Origin: UBA4810 sp002479215
GTDB lineage: Bacteria; Desulfobacterota; Syntrophia; Syntrophales; Smithellaceae
DNA: 64,000 nucleotides
Direction of reading: 5' to 3'
NCBI GenBank assembly: GCA_049514435.1
Contig: JBEKVB010000004.1
Coordinates: forward strand, 62,001 to 126,000
Shown here: one piece after another, positions 35,617-43,951 of the stretch
How the letters are laid out: every line of letters starts with the position of its first letter
Numbering within the stretch: the first letter of the stretch is position 1
The notes under the pieces: generated by a model
What the model saw: only the letters and a program-made list of their open reading frames with translations
Databases searched by the model: none
Told to the model about the DNA's origin: nothing
Translations under genes and position numbers: made by a program

Positions 35617-36387
35617 CTACTTGCGATCTTTGATCAGCATAGTTGCGGGATCAAGAAACAAAATGTTTTTTGCGGAATCGGTTGATTTGCCTTTAAGAGC
35701 TTTAATATAGACTTCATCGGCCTGGGCCGCCAGTTGCACGATAACTTCGAATAAATCAGCTATATGCAAAAAAGAAATCGGCAAGTCGTTTTCCGCGCGT
35801 TCTTCATGCCGATGCGCATGGACGGTAAACCAAATTCTGATCGAATATTTCTTGGCCAGTTCTTTTAAATGCAGAAGCGGCCCGCGTCCTGATTCATCAA
35901 ACTTTAATCCGTCAATAATCAAAGTATGCGGCTTAAAAATATTCTGTTCCATTAGCTCGGTTAAGCGTTCTTCCAGTTTCGGCACACTGAAGCTTTCTAC
36001 TTTAAAGATCATGATAAAACGATGCGGCTGAATTTTTTCCCAATAATCTTTAATTTCCGCAGCATTGAAATTTGCCGCGATATTCTGAAACAGCTCATGA
36101 TACCAGACATCAACTTTGCTCACAGCGTCATGAAGGCTTATATGCAATACATTATTTTCCCTGATCATCGTGTTTAAAGCCATTTGCACCAGCAGAGCTG
36201 TTTTCCCTACCCCGGCATGAGCAATGACAGCGCCAAAGCCTCCATCCGGCAAGATGTCTTCATTTTCATAGCCGATATTAGTCAGTGGATTGCGGTAGGT
36301 GATTTCTTTTTTCAGCATGATAATATCCTCATAAGTTAAATGGATGATATTCTCTTCACGTTTTAACGCACTGGTATTTATTGCCAT
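35617..36387 (-). CDS. RecA/KaiC-fold ATPase
   Basis: A 256-residue protein with Walker A AHAGVGKT near residue 57 and Walker B-like TLIIDGLKFDE near 155; a histidine-rich sensor-like VHAHRHEERAEND is near 188. It belongs to the P-loop group of DnaB/RadA/KaiC-like proteins, usually annotated only as a cytoplasmic protein in Deltaproteobacteria. It begins 14 bases after the EF-G stop, so it is probably the second gene of the EF-G transcript. A role connected with translation is suggested only by position. Confidence 0.75.
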   Translation of the reverse strand: MAINTSALKREENIIHLTYEDIIMLKKEITYRNPLTNIGYENEDILPDGGFGAVIAHAGVGKTALLVQMALNTMIRENNVLHISLHDAVSKVDVWYHELFQNIAANFNAAEIKDYWEKIQPHRFIMIFKVESFSVPKLEERLTELMEQNIFKPHTLIIDGLKFDESGRGPLLHLKELAKKYSIRIWFTVHAHRHEERAENDLPISFLHIADLFEVIVQLAAQADEVYIKALKGKSTDSAKNILFLDPATMLIKDRK

Positions 36388-36401
36388 CTTTTTGAATACT
36401 A

Positions 36402-38489
36402 CTACGCAGCTGATTTTTTATTTTGAGCGACTTCCAGAGCGATCTTTTCCGCAATCGACTGCGGCACTTGCCTGTAAAGCGCAAATTCCATCGTAAACTG
36501 AGCTTTGCCCTGCGTGGAGGATCGCAGTATTGTCGAAAAGCCAAACATTTCCGCCAGAGGCACCTGAGCCTCAATCACACACATGACACCTTCATCCTGC
36601 GAACCGATAATCATGCCGCGGCGCTGGTTTAAAAGACCCATTACCGAACCTTGAAATTCTGGCGGAGTTTCCACAACGACTTTCATTATCGGTTCATGAA
36701 TCACCGGTTTTGCCCGCTGATACGCTTCCCTAAACGCGCCGCGCGCGGCCGCTTGAAAAGCCATATCCGAAGAATCCACTGCATGCGAAGCGCCGTCATT
36801 GATGACTACTTTCACACCGGTAATCGGAAATTCCAGTTTCGGCCCTTTGGCCATGCTTTGCTTAAATCCTTTTTCACAGGCAGAAATATATTGAGTGGGA
36901 ATTGAGCCGCCGAAAATTTTATTTTCAAAAACAAAATCGGCATCGCTGATCGGTTCAAGGTAACCAGCTATTCGTCCGAATTGGCCGGCGCCTCCGGTTT
37001 GTTTTTTATGAGTGTAATTGAAATCGGCGCGCTGTGTTATCGTTTCGCGGTAAGCGACGCGGGGATTGCCTGTAGTGACTTCGGCGTTATATTCCCGCCG
37101 CATTCTTTCTACATAAATATCCAGATGCAACTCACCCATGCCTTCGATGATTGTCTCGCTGGTTTCGGGATCAACAAAAGTTTTAAAAGTCGGGTCTTCC
37201 TTCGAAAACCTGTTTAGCGCCTTGGCCATAGCCCTTTGCGATTTGTTGTCTTTGGGTACGATCGCCAGCGATATAACCGGTTTGGGCACATACATGGATG
37301 TCAGGGTTAAATTTACCCCCGGAGAAACAAAAGTATCACCGGATGAACATTCGATTCCGAATAACGCGCCGATGTAGCCCGCTTTTAATTGTTCGACGTC
37401 TTCCATCTGATCCGCATGCATCCTGACAACACGGCCCACCTTGACCTTTTTGCCGGTGCGAACATTGACGATTGTTGAACCCTTCGCCACTGTTCCCTGA
37501 TAAACGCGGATATAAGTTAATTGGCCATATTGTCCATCCTCCAATTTAAAGGCTAAAGCAACGATTGGTTTTTCGGAATCATTTGTCAGCACAACAGGCT
37601 CTTCATTTTTATCCATATCCAGGGCAACATTTTCTACATCCGAAGGACAGGGCAAAAGATAATTCACGCCGTCGAGCATGGGTTGTACCGCTTTGTTTTT
37701 GTAAGCCGATCCCATATAAACAGGAGTTATTTCTCTTTTCAAAGTACCTTTGCGTAAGGCAGCATAAAGCATTTCCGTCGTTATTTCCCGTTCTTCCAGA
37801 ATTGCTTCGGTTAATTCATCGGAAAATAAAGAGGCGGCTTCAATTAATTCTTCCCTTTTTGCTTTCGCTTCTGCCAGAAGATTCTGCGGTATCTCTTCGG
37901 TACGGACTACTTCTCCATTTTCGCCGTCGAAATAAAGCGCTTTCATCTCGATTAAATCAATAACTCCTTCGGCCTTGGTTTCCAAACCGATCGGAATTTG
38001 CATGGCTACGGCATTATGCCCTAGTTTTGTTTTGAGTTGATTGATAACACGAAAAGGATTAGCACCGCTGCGATCGCATTTGTTAATGAAGGCAATGCAG
38101 GGAACCTTATATCTTTTCATTTGGTGGTCAACTGTTATTGATTGTGACTGAACTCCACCCACAGCGCACAAAACAAGAATGGCGCCGTCCAGTACCCGGA
38201 GAGATCTTTCCACTTCTATGGTGAAATCAACATGGCCGGGGGTATCGATAATATTTATCTCATAGTCTTTCCATTCACAATATGTAGCCGCTGAAGCTAT
38301 TGTTATTCCTCGTTCTTTTTCCAGTTCCATGGAATCCATGGTAGCCCCTACACCGTCTTTCCCTTTGACATCATGGATGGCATGAATTCTTTTCGTATAA
38401 TATAGAATTCTTTCGGTAAGCGTCGTTTTGCCGGAATCAATGTGCGCGCTGATACCGATGTTACGAATTTTTTGATCATCAACCTTCAT
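36402..38489 (-). CDS. fusA: elongation factor G, spdEFG1/mtEFG1 type
   Basis: A 695-residue translational GTPase. G1 AHIDSGKT (about 16-23), ERGITIASAATY, G3 DTPGHVDF, G4 NKCD and the domain IV/V blocks (TGGAGQFGR, EPIMKVVVETPPEFQGSVMG) are all intact. The wording of the switch regions (GISAHIDSGKTTLTERIL, GKDGVGATMDSMELE) is that of mitochondrial EF-G1 and bacterial spdEFG1 proteins and differs from canonical EF-G (AHIDAGKTTTTERIL). In organisms with spdEFG1, a second EF-G usually handles ribosome recycling. It lies apart from rpsL/rpsG/tuf; the RecA-like ATPase follows. Confidence 0.92.
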   Translation of the reverse strand: MKVDDQKIRNIGISAHIDSGKTTLTERILYYTKRIHAIHDVKGKDGVGATMDSMELEKERGITIASAATYCEWKDYEINIIDTPGHVDFTIEVERSLRVLDGAILVLCAVGGVQSQSITVDHQMKRYKVPCIAFINKCDRSGANPFRVINQLKTKLGHNAVAMQIPIGLETKAEGVIDLIEMKALYFDGENGEVVRTEEIPQNLLAEAKAKREELIEAASLFSDELTEAILEEREITTEMLYAALRKGTLKREITPVYMGSAYKNKAVQPMLDGVNYLLPCPSDVENVALDMDKNEEPVVLTNDSEKPIVALAFKLEDGQYGQLTYIRVYQGTVAKGSTIVNVRTGKKVKVGRVVRMHADQMEDVEQLKAGYIGALFGIECSSGDTFVSPGVNLTLTSMYVPKPVISLAIVPKDNKSQRAMAKALNRFSKEDPTFKTFVDPETSETIIEGMGELHLDIYVERMRREYNAEVTTGNPRVAYRETITQRADFNYTHKKQTGGAGQFGRIAGYLEPISDADFVFENKIFGGSIPTQYISACEKGFKQSMAKGPKLEFPITGVKVVINDGASHAVDSSDMAFQAAARGAFREAYQRAKPVIHEPIMKVVVETPPEFQGSVMGLLNQRRGMIIGSQDEGVMCVIEAQVPLAEMFGFSTILRSSTQGKAQFTMEFALYRQVPQSIAEKIALEVAQNKKSAA

Positions 38490-38576
38490 TTACTTTTTCC
38501 CTTTTCTAAAAAATTTTCTTTTCTAATTATTACTGAATTTGAGTCTGATTATCCCCGTTCGCTTCGCTACTGATAG

Positions 38577-38656
38577 CGGTGTCATTTATCCCGCTTCGCT
38601 GGGCTCCCGGGATTGTTCAACTTTCCAATTTTGATACGCTTTGCTTTCGTAATTGG
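38577..38656. repeat. pair of interspersed palindromes upstream of fusA
   Basis: GGTGTCATTTATCCCG...CGGGAT forms a stem at 38588-38613; a near copy lies at 39942-39978. A second hairpin CCAATT...AATTGG (38625-38656) continues into GGAGTTTCAC, an ending shared with the repeats near 3731 and 16957. Confidence 0.55.
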
Positions 38657-38664
38657 AGTTTCAC

Positions 38665-38740
38665 AAAAAAAACCCCGCATTTGGAAGAGTCTCTGCCAGA
38701 TGGGGGATCCACCGTAATCGAGTCTTAACCTTTGTAAGGT
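38665..38740 (-). ncRNA. candidate small RNA with own promoter and terminator
   Basis: A short minus-strand transcription unit of about 76 bases. It begins near 38740 just behind a consensus promoter and ends in a stem (CCCCCATCTGG / CCAAATGCGGGG, one asymmetric base and one mismatch) followed by eight Ts. The 5' part can form a small hairpin (ACCTT-ACA-AAGGT). No open frame with ribosome site is present. It could also be a leader for fusA 180 bases further on, but the terminator would need to be regulated. I do not recognise an RNA family. Confidence 0.6.
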
Positions 38741-38745
38741 CACGG

Positions 38746-38774
38746 TATATATATGTTACGATGCAATATGTCAA
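38746..38774 (-). promoter_or_regulatory. consensus sigma-70 promoter for the small RNA
   Basis: On the minus strand TTGACA (38774-38769), exactly 17 bases, then TATATA (38751-38746). The nearest downstream element is the short RNA and terminator. Confidence 0.7.
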
Positions 38775-38850
38775 GTTAATATTTATTTTTGCCATTTCAT
38801 TGTCACCACTTGCGCGAAGTTTAATTGCGGTACTTTGTAATACTACCAAC

Positions 38851-38878
38851 TTGACAGAACTTAGAGAATACATATATT
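38851..38878 (+). promoter_or_regulatory. putative promoter of the glutaredoxin-FTR pair
   Basis: TTGACA at 38851-38856, 16 bases, TATATT at 38873-38878. It ends 30 bases before the glutaredoxin ATG, which also has AAAGGAGCGG upstream. Confidence 0.6.
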
Positions 38879-38908
38879 TATGATAAAATAAGCTAAAGGA
38901 GCGGAAAA

Positions 38909-39160
38909 ATGCCCCAGAAAGTTAAAATGTTTACATTGAGCACATGTAGTCATTGTAAAGCGGCAAAGAAATTCATGAACGATAACGGCATTACCTATGA
39001 TTGTACCGATGTTGATTTGGCTCAAGGCGCCGAAAGGGAAAATATTTTACAGGAAGTTATGAAATATAACCCTAATAAATCTTTTCCGACTATTATCATT
39101 GGCGACAAAATAATTGTCGGCTTTAGAGAAAATGATATTAGGGAGGCGTTGGGTATTTAA
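38909..39160 (+). CDS. glutaredoxin-like (NrdH-redoxin-type) protein
   Basis: An 83-residue thioredoxin-fold protein. The active-site CSHCK motif is near residue 13 and the cis-Pro segment SFPTIIIGDKIIVGF follows near 58. The protein lacks an extra domain. Its stop overlaps the ATG of the next gene, a ferredoxin:thioredoxin reductase-like catalytic subunit, so the pair probably forms one redox chain: ferredoxin to FTR-like disulfide reductase to glutaredoxin. The protein target is unknown. Confidence 0.88.
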   Translation: MPQKVKMFTLSTCSHCKAAKKFMNDNGITYDCTDVDLAQGAERENILQEVMKYNPNKSFPTIIIGDKIIVGFRENDIREALGI

Positions 39161-39492
39161 TGGTTCCTCCAGAACTTTATGACATGTTAAAAAAGATTCA
39201 AGAACCCAAAGGCTATTTCTTTAATAAAGATAAAGACTGGGTTTTGGGTATTTTAAATGATCTTTTGATCAATAAAGAACGCTACGGCTACATGTCTTGT
39301 CCTTGCCGTCTGGCTGCCGGAAATCGCGAAAAGGATCGCGATATTATCTGTCCTTGCTATTACCGGCAAGAAGATGTCAAAGAATACGGGAGTTGTTATT
39401 GCAACTTATATGTTTCCCGCCAATGGAATGACGGTAAAATCAAAAATAAATACGTGCCGGAAAGAAGACCAGCCGAAAAAATTAGTTTTTAG
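39160..39492 (+). CDS. ferredoxin:thioredoxin reductase catalytic-subunit-like protein
   Basis: A 110-residue protein with the FTR catalytic signature: CPCR (about 47), CPCYYR (about 67) and CYC (about 79). In plants and archaea these residues bind a [4Fe-4S] cluster next to a redox disulfide. No variable subunit gene is adjacent; bacterial and archaeal single-chain FTRs work without it. Translation is coupled to the preceding glutaredoxin by TAATG overlap. Confidence 0.88.
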   Translation: MVPPELYDMLKKIQEPKGYFFNKDKDWVLGILNDLLINKERYGYMSCPCRLAAGNREKDRDIICPCYYRQEDVKEYGSCYCNLYVSRQWNDGKIKNKYVPERRPAEKISF

Positions 39493-39653
39493 CCGCTTGC
39501 TATTAAATCATAAGAGATTTTGACCTATCATCTTGCGCAAACTCTTTTTACGATTTTTCTTGATTTCTAAGAATTAATCATTATCTTTATGCAAGATAAA
39601 TAAAGAAAAATAGGTTCGGCAAAACTATTGAATAGCAATGAGGGGTTAACTTC

Positions 39654-39938
39654 ATGATTAATATTTATAAGTGCAAGAAAAGGATGGTTCTAATCAGTGA
39701 GATATGCACCGACAGTACTTGTGAATGGCGTTTAAAAAACGAGTCTTTTTTAAACTGCACATGGGTCGCCTGCAATTATGGGCCGTTTACATTGGAAGAA
39801 GTAGGCGACATGATGGGAGTTACCCGTGAAAGAATCCGGCAAATCGAAGCAAAAGCCTTAAAGAAACTCCAACACAAAAAGAGGAGAGACCAGCTAAAAG
39901 ATTTTGCCGCGCCGGGAAATGACTGGGATAATTCATAG
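39654..39938 (+). CDS. stand-alone sigma-70 region 4-like DNA-binding protein
   Basis: A 94-residue protein. The C-terminal half (about 45-85) is a sigma-70 region 4 helix-turn-helix (FTLEEVGDMMGVTRERIRQIEAKALKKL). The N-terminal half has four or five Cys (CKKRM, ICTDSTCEW, NCTWVACNY) that might bind zinc. A region-2 domain is missing, so it cannot act as a complete sigma factor. It may be an RNA-polymerase- or DNA-binding regulator. GAGGGG lies upstream of the ATG. It stands alone between repeats. Confidence 0.75.
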   Translation: MINIYKCKKRMVLISEICTDSTCEWRLKNESFLNCTWVACNYGPFTLEEVGDMMGVTRERIRQIEAKALKKLQHKKRRDQLKDFAAPGNDWDNS

Positions 39939-39941
39939 ATT

Positions 39942-40045
39942 GGTGTCATTGATCCCGCTTCGTTACACTCGCGGGATCAATTCGACCTGCAAGCTTCAGT
40001 GCACTCTGTTTCTGAAACTTGGGTCTCATTACAACTTACAAATTT
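39942..40045. repeat. composite interspersed repeat, second copy
   Basis: GGTGTCATTGATCCCGC...GCGGGATC (hairpin 39951-39978) is followed by AAGCTTCAG...CTGAAACTTGGG and CTCATTACAACTTACAAAT. The first half matches 38577-38613, the second 3567-3626. A half copy (TTTCTGAAACTCGGATCTAATTA) follows at about 40070. Confidence 0.6.
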
Positions 40046-40095
40046 CAACGTGTGACCTTTAGGTTATGCACTACGTTTCTGAAACTCGGATCTAA

Positions 40096-40869
40096 TTATT
40101 TTTGCTTTTTCTTGCGTGATTTTTCCAAAGACAACATCTCGTTCATTTGAACTTTGCGTTCATCACGGGCAAAGAGCAACGCGCAAATCGACGATTCAAT
40201 GTCCAGCGCGGCCATTTTATCCATACGCGGCACAATAGAACAAAGATTTTTTAATTCTTCGACGGCTCTAGCCGAACGTTTCGCTAACATTTCAGCCATG
40301 CTTTCCGCCGCCTGCATAAACTTCTCCGGGGGGGCAACTTTATTGACTAAACCGATTTTTAACGCTTCATTAGCGCCAATAGGCTCGCCCAGCATTACTA
40401 TTTCTTTTGCTTTTGTCACACCGACAATTTGACTCAGGGGATAAAAAAATGGATTGAATCCAAATTTTAATTCCGGATGGCAAAAGATAGCACTTTCGGA
40501 GGCAACGACAAGGTCACAAATAGTCACCAAATTAAAACCGCCGCCTAAAGCAATACCTCCTACAGCCGCGATCACCGGTTTTTTGCACGAATATATCTTT
40601 TTCAAATACTTCATCATTGATAAAAGAAATTCATCGCCTTCCTCGCTGGAGAGGTTAGACATTTCTTTTATATCCATGCCTGCTGAAAAAACATATTCTC
40701 CACCGGTAATAATTATAACTCTAACTTCAGCGTCACCTTCCAAATCTACAAAAACCGCATACAATTCCTGACGCATTTCTTTGGAAATTGCGTTCATCTC
40801 ATGGGGACGGTTTAATTTAACTATAGCGTAGCCGTTTTTCTTTTCGATAATTATTGTTTTATAGTTCAT
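40096..40869 (-). CDS. enoyl-CoA hydratase/isomerase family protein (second in window)
   Basis: A 257-residue crotonase. It has the oxyanion motifs GEYVFSAGMDIKEM (about 58-71) and GGIALGGGFNLVTICDLV (about 103-120). It is not a close copy of the enzyme at 5427. It is the last gene of the cmk-rpsA-sppA-ihf series, with a four-base overlap with the ihf gene, which is an unusual place for a crotonase. Substrate unknown. Confidence 0.88.
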   Translation of the reverse strand: MNYKTIIIEKKNGYAIVKLNRPHEMNAISKEMRQELYAVFVDLEGDAEVRVIIITGGEYVFSAGMDIKEMSNLSSEEGDEFLLSMMKYLKKIYSCKKPVIAAVGGIALGGGFNLVTICDLVVASESAIFCHPELKFGFNPFFYPLSQIVGVTKAKEIVMLGEPIGANEALKIGLVNKVAPPEKFMQAAESMAEMLAKRSARAVEELKNLCSIVPRMDKMAALDIESSICALLFARDERKVQMNEMLSLEKSRKKKQK

Positions 40870-41159
40870 CTCTTTTTGTTTACCATCTCGCGCAGTTCTT
40901 TTCCTGTTTTGAAAAATGGAACTTTTCTTTTTTCCAGTTTTACTTCGGCGCCTGATTTTGGATTTCGTCCGAGACGCGGTTTTCTTTCTCTAATTGTAAA
41001 ATTACCAAACCCCCTTATTTCAATACGCTCTCCATGCTTTATTGCTTTAATCATCGAATCAAATATTATGTTTACGGCGTAAGTTACATCCTTATACGAA
41101 TAAGCCTTCAAATTTTCCTGCACTTCTTTGATTAAATCATTTTTGGTCATAACTTTCAC
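40866..41159 (-). CDS. ihfB: integration host factor beta / HU-family DNA-binding protein
   Basis: A 97-residue HU/IHF protein (MTKNDLIKEVQEN start, IRGFGNFTIRERKPRLGRNPKSGA arm with the DNA-intercalating proline region, RKVPFFKTGKELR tail). Position behind rpsA and sppA is that of ihfB in many Proteobacteria. It bends DNA; Mu-like transposition often uses IHF/HU. Confidence 0.9.
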   Translation of the reverse strand: MKVMTKNDLIKEVQENLKAYSYKDVTYAVNIIFDSMIKAIKHGERIEIRGFGNFTIRERKPRLGRNPKSGAEVKLEKRKVPFFKTGKELREMVNKKR

Positions 41160-41162
41160 CGT

Positions 41163-42071
41163 TTATCTGTAAGGATAATATAGATAACTCACTCCACTCC
41201 AACTTTCTATTTTTTCTTTCAAGGATTCGCTCAGTTGATTGGCCGCACTTTCCATTAAATAATCAAAAATCGATGCGCGCTTTTTAGTGGGGTAAACCAA
41301 ATCATATTTCCCATCTTTTCCCGCTAACTTACTGGCCAGTTTTGCCGCAAAACTCATGTCCCCAAGATAATCCACCAGCCCATATTCTTTTGCCTTACGG
41401 CCGGAAAATACGCGGCCATCAGCAATTTGTATAACTTTAGCACGAGAAAGCTTTCTTTCTTGCGCAACTACATCAACAAACTGGTTATAAATGTCATCAA
41501 CCAAATCTTGAATAATTTTTTTCTCCTCAGGAGTCATATCTCTCAGCGGCGAACCGATGTCTTTAAATTTACCGCTTTTAACTACTGAAGATTTTAAACC
41601 GATTTTTTTAAGTAATCCCTCAAAATTGGCAAATTGCATAATTGCCGAAATACTGCCTGTGATGGTACCTGGATTAGCTACAATCTTATCCGCTCCGCAT
41701 GCCACAAGCAATCCACCCGATGCGGCAATTGAGCCCATAGATGCAACTACTTTTTTCTTTTTCTTTAGTTCCAAAACGGCATCATAAATTTCTTGAGACG
41801 CGGCTACCCCTCCGCCCGGAGAATCAACCCGTAAAATAACTGCAATAATGGAATCGTCCTTGCCAAATTCGTCTAACTGCTCCGTTATTTTTATGGAATC
41901 AAAAATTGGACCATCTACACTGACAACCCCGATTTTGTCATTTAAAGAAAAACTCTTACTTTTACTTGAATGTGAACCAACTTTATAGAAAAAAGCATAA
42001 AACAAAATCACCATAGCCAGAAGTATAAACACTCCCCAGATTACCGGATGTTTTCTCATGTTTTTATTCAC
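41163..42071 (-). CDS. sppA: signal peptide peptidase SppA (S49 protease)
   Basis: A 302-residue protein with one N-terminal membrane anchor (residues 8-27). The S49 serine nucleophile lies in GSIAASGGLLVACGADKI and the catalytic lysine region in VVKSGKFKDIGSPLRDMTPEE. It matches the short (~300-residue) SppA form, which works as an oligomer to degrade cleaved signal peptides in the membrane. It overlaps rpsA by eight bases and precedes ihfB by three, so translation is coupled. Confidence 0.92.
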   Translation of the reverse strand: MNKNMRKHPVIWGVFILLAMVILFYAFFYKVGSHSSKSKSFSLNDKIGVVSVDGPIFDSIKITEQLDEFGKDDSIIAVILRVDSPGGGVAASQEIYDAVLELKKKKKVVASMGSIAASGGLLVACGADKIVANPGTITGSISAIMQFANFEGLLKKIGLKSSVVKSGKFKDIGSPLRDMTPEEKKIIQDLVDDIYNQFVDVVAQERKLSRAKVIQIADGRVFSGRKAKEYGLVDYLGDMSFAAKLASKLAGKDGKYDLVYPTKKRASIFDYLMESAANQLSESLKEKIESWSGVSYLYYPYR

Positions 42072-43833
42072 CTTTTTGATTATTAATTTTTACATCGGCC
42101 AGAGCTTGACCTAAATTAGATCCTATATTTTCCTTATTGTTTATATATTGATTGGATGCCGGAGTTGGTGCCGGAGCTTCCATCTCTTTTATGCTTAATC
42201 TAATTTTCTTGGATTTAGGATCGATACTTTTTACTACGGCCGATACAGTGTCGCCGATGGCATAAAGCTCCGATGAAGTCTTGACGCGTTTTTGGCTGAT
42301 TTCGGAAATATGGACGAGACCTTCGATTCCTTCTTCAATCTCCATAAAAATTCCAAAATCCGTGAAGTTAGTTATTTTACCTGTTACAACGCTACCGGGA
42401 GTATACTTTTGGGATAATTCATCCCAAGGGTTTTTTTCAATTTGTTTTATACCCAGCGAAAATTTCTCGTTATCTACGTCCACGTTTAAAACTACAGCTT
42501 CAACTTCCTGCCCTTTCTTAAAATATTCGGAGGGGTGAGTTACTCTGTGCTTCCATGAAATATCGGATACATGTACCAATCCGTCAATCCCCTCTTCGAT
42601 TCCTACAAAAACTCCGAAATTAGTAATATTTCTGACTACCCCTTTAACAGTTGTCCCTACTGAATATTTCTCTTTTAGTTTTTCCCAGGGATTGGGCGCT
42701 GTTTGCTTCAAACTTAAAGAAATTCTCTTGGATTCCGGATTTACTTCTAAAACCACAACTTTTATTGTTTCGCCTATATTCAATACTTTTGAAGGATGTT
42801 TTATTTCTCTGGTCCAGTACATTTCTGATATATGGACTAATCCCTCGACGCCCGGTTCCAATTCCACAAAAACGCCGTAATCAGTCAAATTAACAACTTT
42901 GCCTTCGACAATTGAACTAACCGGATATTTTTCTATGATTTGCTCCCATGGATTATCCGTTAACTGCTTTAAGCCCAAAGAAACTCTCTCTTTCTCGCGA
43001 TCAAAAGAAAGAACCCGGACAGTAATCTTCTCTCCTTTATGAAAACTTTCCGCAGGCTTGGCTATTCTGCCCCAGGAAATATCCGTGACATGAAGCAGTC
43101 CGTCAATGCCTCCCAAATCAATAAAAATACCGTAATCGGTAATATTTTTTATCACACCTTCCACAACGTTTCCTTCTTGGATAGAACTCAAAATATCTTT
43201 CTTTTCTGTCTCTCTTTCTGAAGCTACAATCGGACGGCGCGACAAAACTACATTGCTCCGTTTCCGGTCATATTTTAAAACTTTGAAATCCAAGGTTTTG
43301 CCGACAAACTTGTCTAAATCTTTAATTGGACGGGTATCAACCTGAGAACCGGGAAGAAAGGCAATAATTCCAATATCAACCGAAAGACCTCCTTTAACTT
43401 TTTCGACAACGGTACCCTTGATGGAAATATTATTTTCACAGATGTTTTTAATTTCATCCCAAATTTTGAGTTTGGCTGCTTTATTTTTCGATAAGATTAA
43501 GTTACCGTCTGAATCTCTTTTATCAATAAATACCTCTATACCATCGCCAACGGAAAGATGAATATTTCCCTGTGCGTCTTTCAACTCTCCTATGGGAATA
43601 AAACCTTCGGTTTTCCAGCCAACATCAACCATGACCATATCGTCTTTGATTTGTACCACTTTGCCTCTGGCGACATCTCCATATTGTAGTTGGTTAAGAC
43701 TTTGTTCATAAAGTTCCTTGAATTCCATATCATCTTCTTTAGGCTGAGATGATTGACTAACTGAACCTTTAGCCGAAGAGTCCGCTTTTACCTCCTTTTC
43801 TTTTGTCAAGTTTAAGTTATTATTGTTAACCAT
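42064..43833 (-). CDS. rpsA: 30S ribosomal protein S1
   Basis: A 589-residue protein of about six S1/OB-fold repeats, each with a G-x-V-x-x-I/L-x-x-YGVFV/F-x-x-G-x-x-GLVH pattern (for example NITDYGIFIDLGGIDGLLHV, NLTDYGVFVELEPGVEGLVH, NFTDFGIFMEIEEGIEGLVH). It binds mRNA and helps initiation. The N-terminal ~35 residues are low-complexity Ser/Lys. It is 118 bases downstream of cmk, the usual neighbour. Confidence 0.95.
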   Translation of the reverse strand: MVNNNNLNLTKEKEVKADSSAKGSVSQSSQPKEDDMEFKELYEQSLNQLQYGDVARGKVVQIKDDMVMVDVGWKTEGFIPIGELKDAQGNIHLSVGDGIEVFIDKRDSDGNLILSKNKAAKLKIWDEIKNICENNISIKGTVVEKVKGGLSVDIGIIAFLPGSQVDTRPIKDLDKFVGKTLDFKVLKYDRKRSNVVLSRRPIVASERETEKKDILSSIQEGNVVEGVIKNITDYGIFIDLGGIDGLLHVTDISWGRIAKPAESFHKGEKITVRVLSFDREKERVSLGLKQLTDNPWEQIIEKYPVSSIVEGKVVNLTDYGVFVELEPGVEGLVHISEMYWTREIKHPSKVLNIGETIKVVVLEVNPESKRISLSLKQTAPNPWEKLKEKYSVGTTVKGVVRNITNFGVFVGIEEGIDGLVHVSDISWKHRVTHPSEYFKKGQEVEAVVLNVDVDNEKFSLGIKQIEKNPWDELSQKYTPGSVVTGKITNFTDFGIFMEIEEGIEGLVHISEISQKRVKTSSELYAIGDTVSAVVKSIDPKSKKIRLSIKEMEAPAPTPASNQYINNKENIGSNLGQALADVKINNQKGE

Positions 43834-43951
43834 TAAACTAATACCCCCCCTAATTTTTATAAAGCTCTGTAAGTGTTAAAATTTAGCATACTGAATATTA
43901 AATAGCAACATAAATCCAGTGTATTTTCACGCGGTGCAGTTTATATCCGGT

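Noticed and set aside
38653..38883. 76-codon plus-strand open frame upstream of the glutaredoxin gene
   Set aside because: It covers the terminator and promoter of the small RNA on the opposite strand and has no Shine-Dalgarno or protein-like composition.
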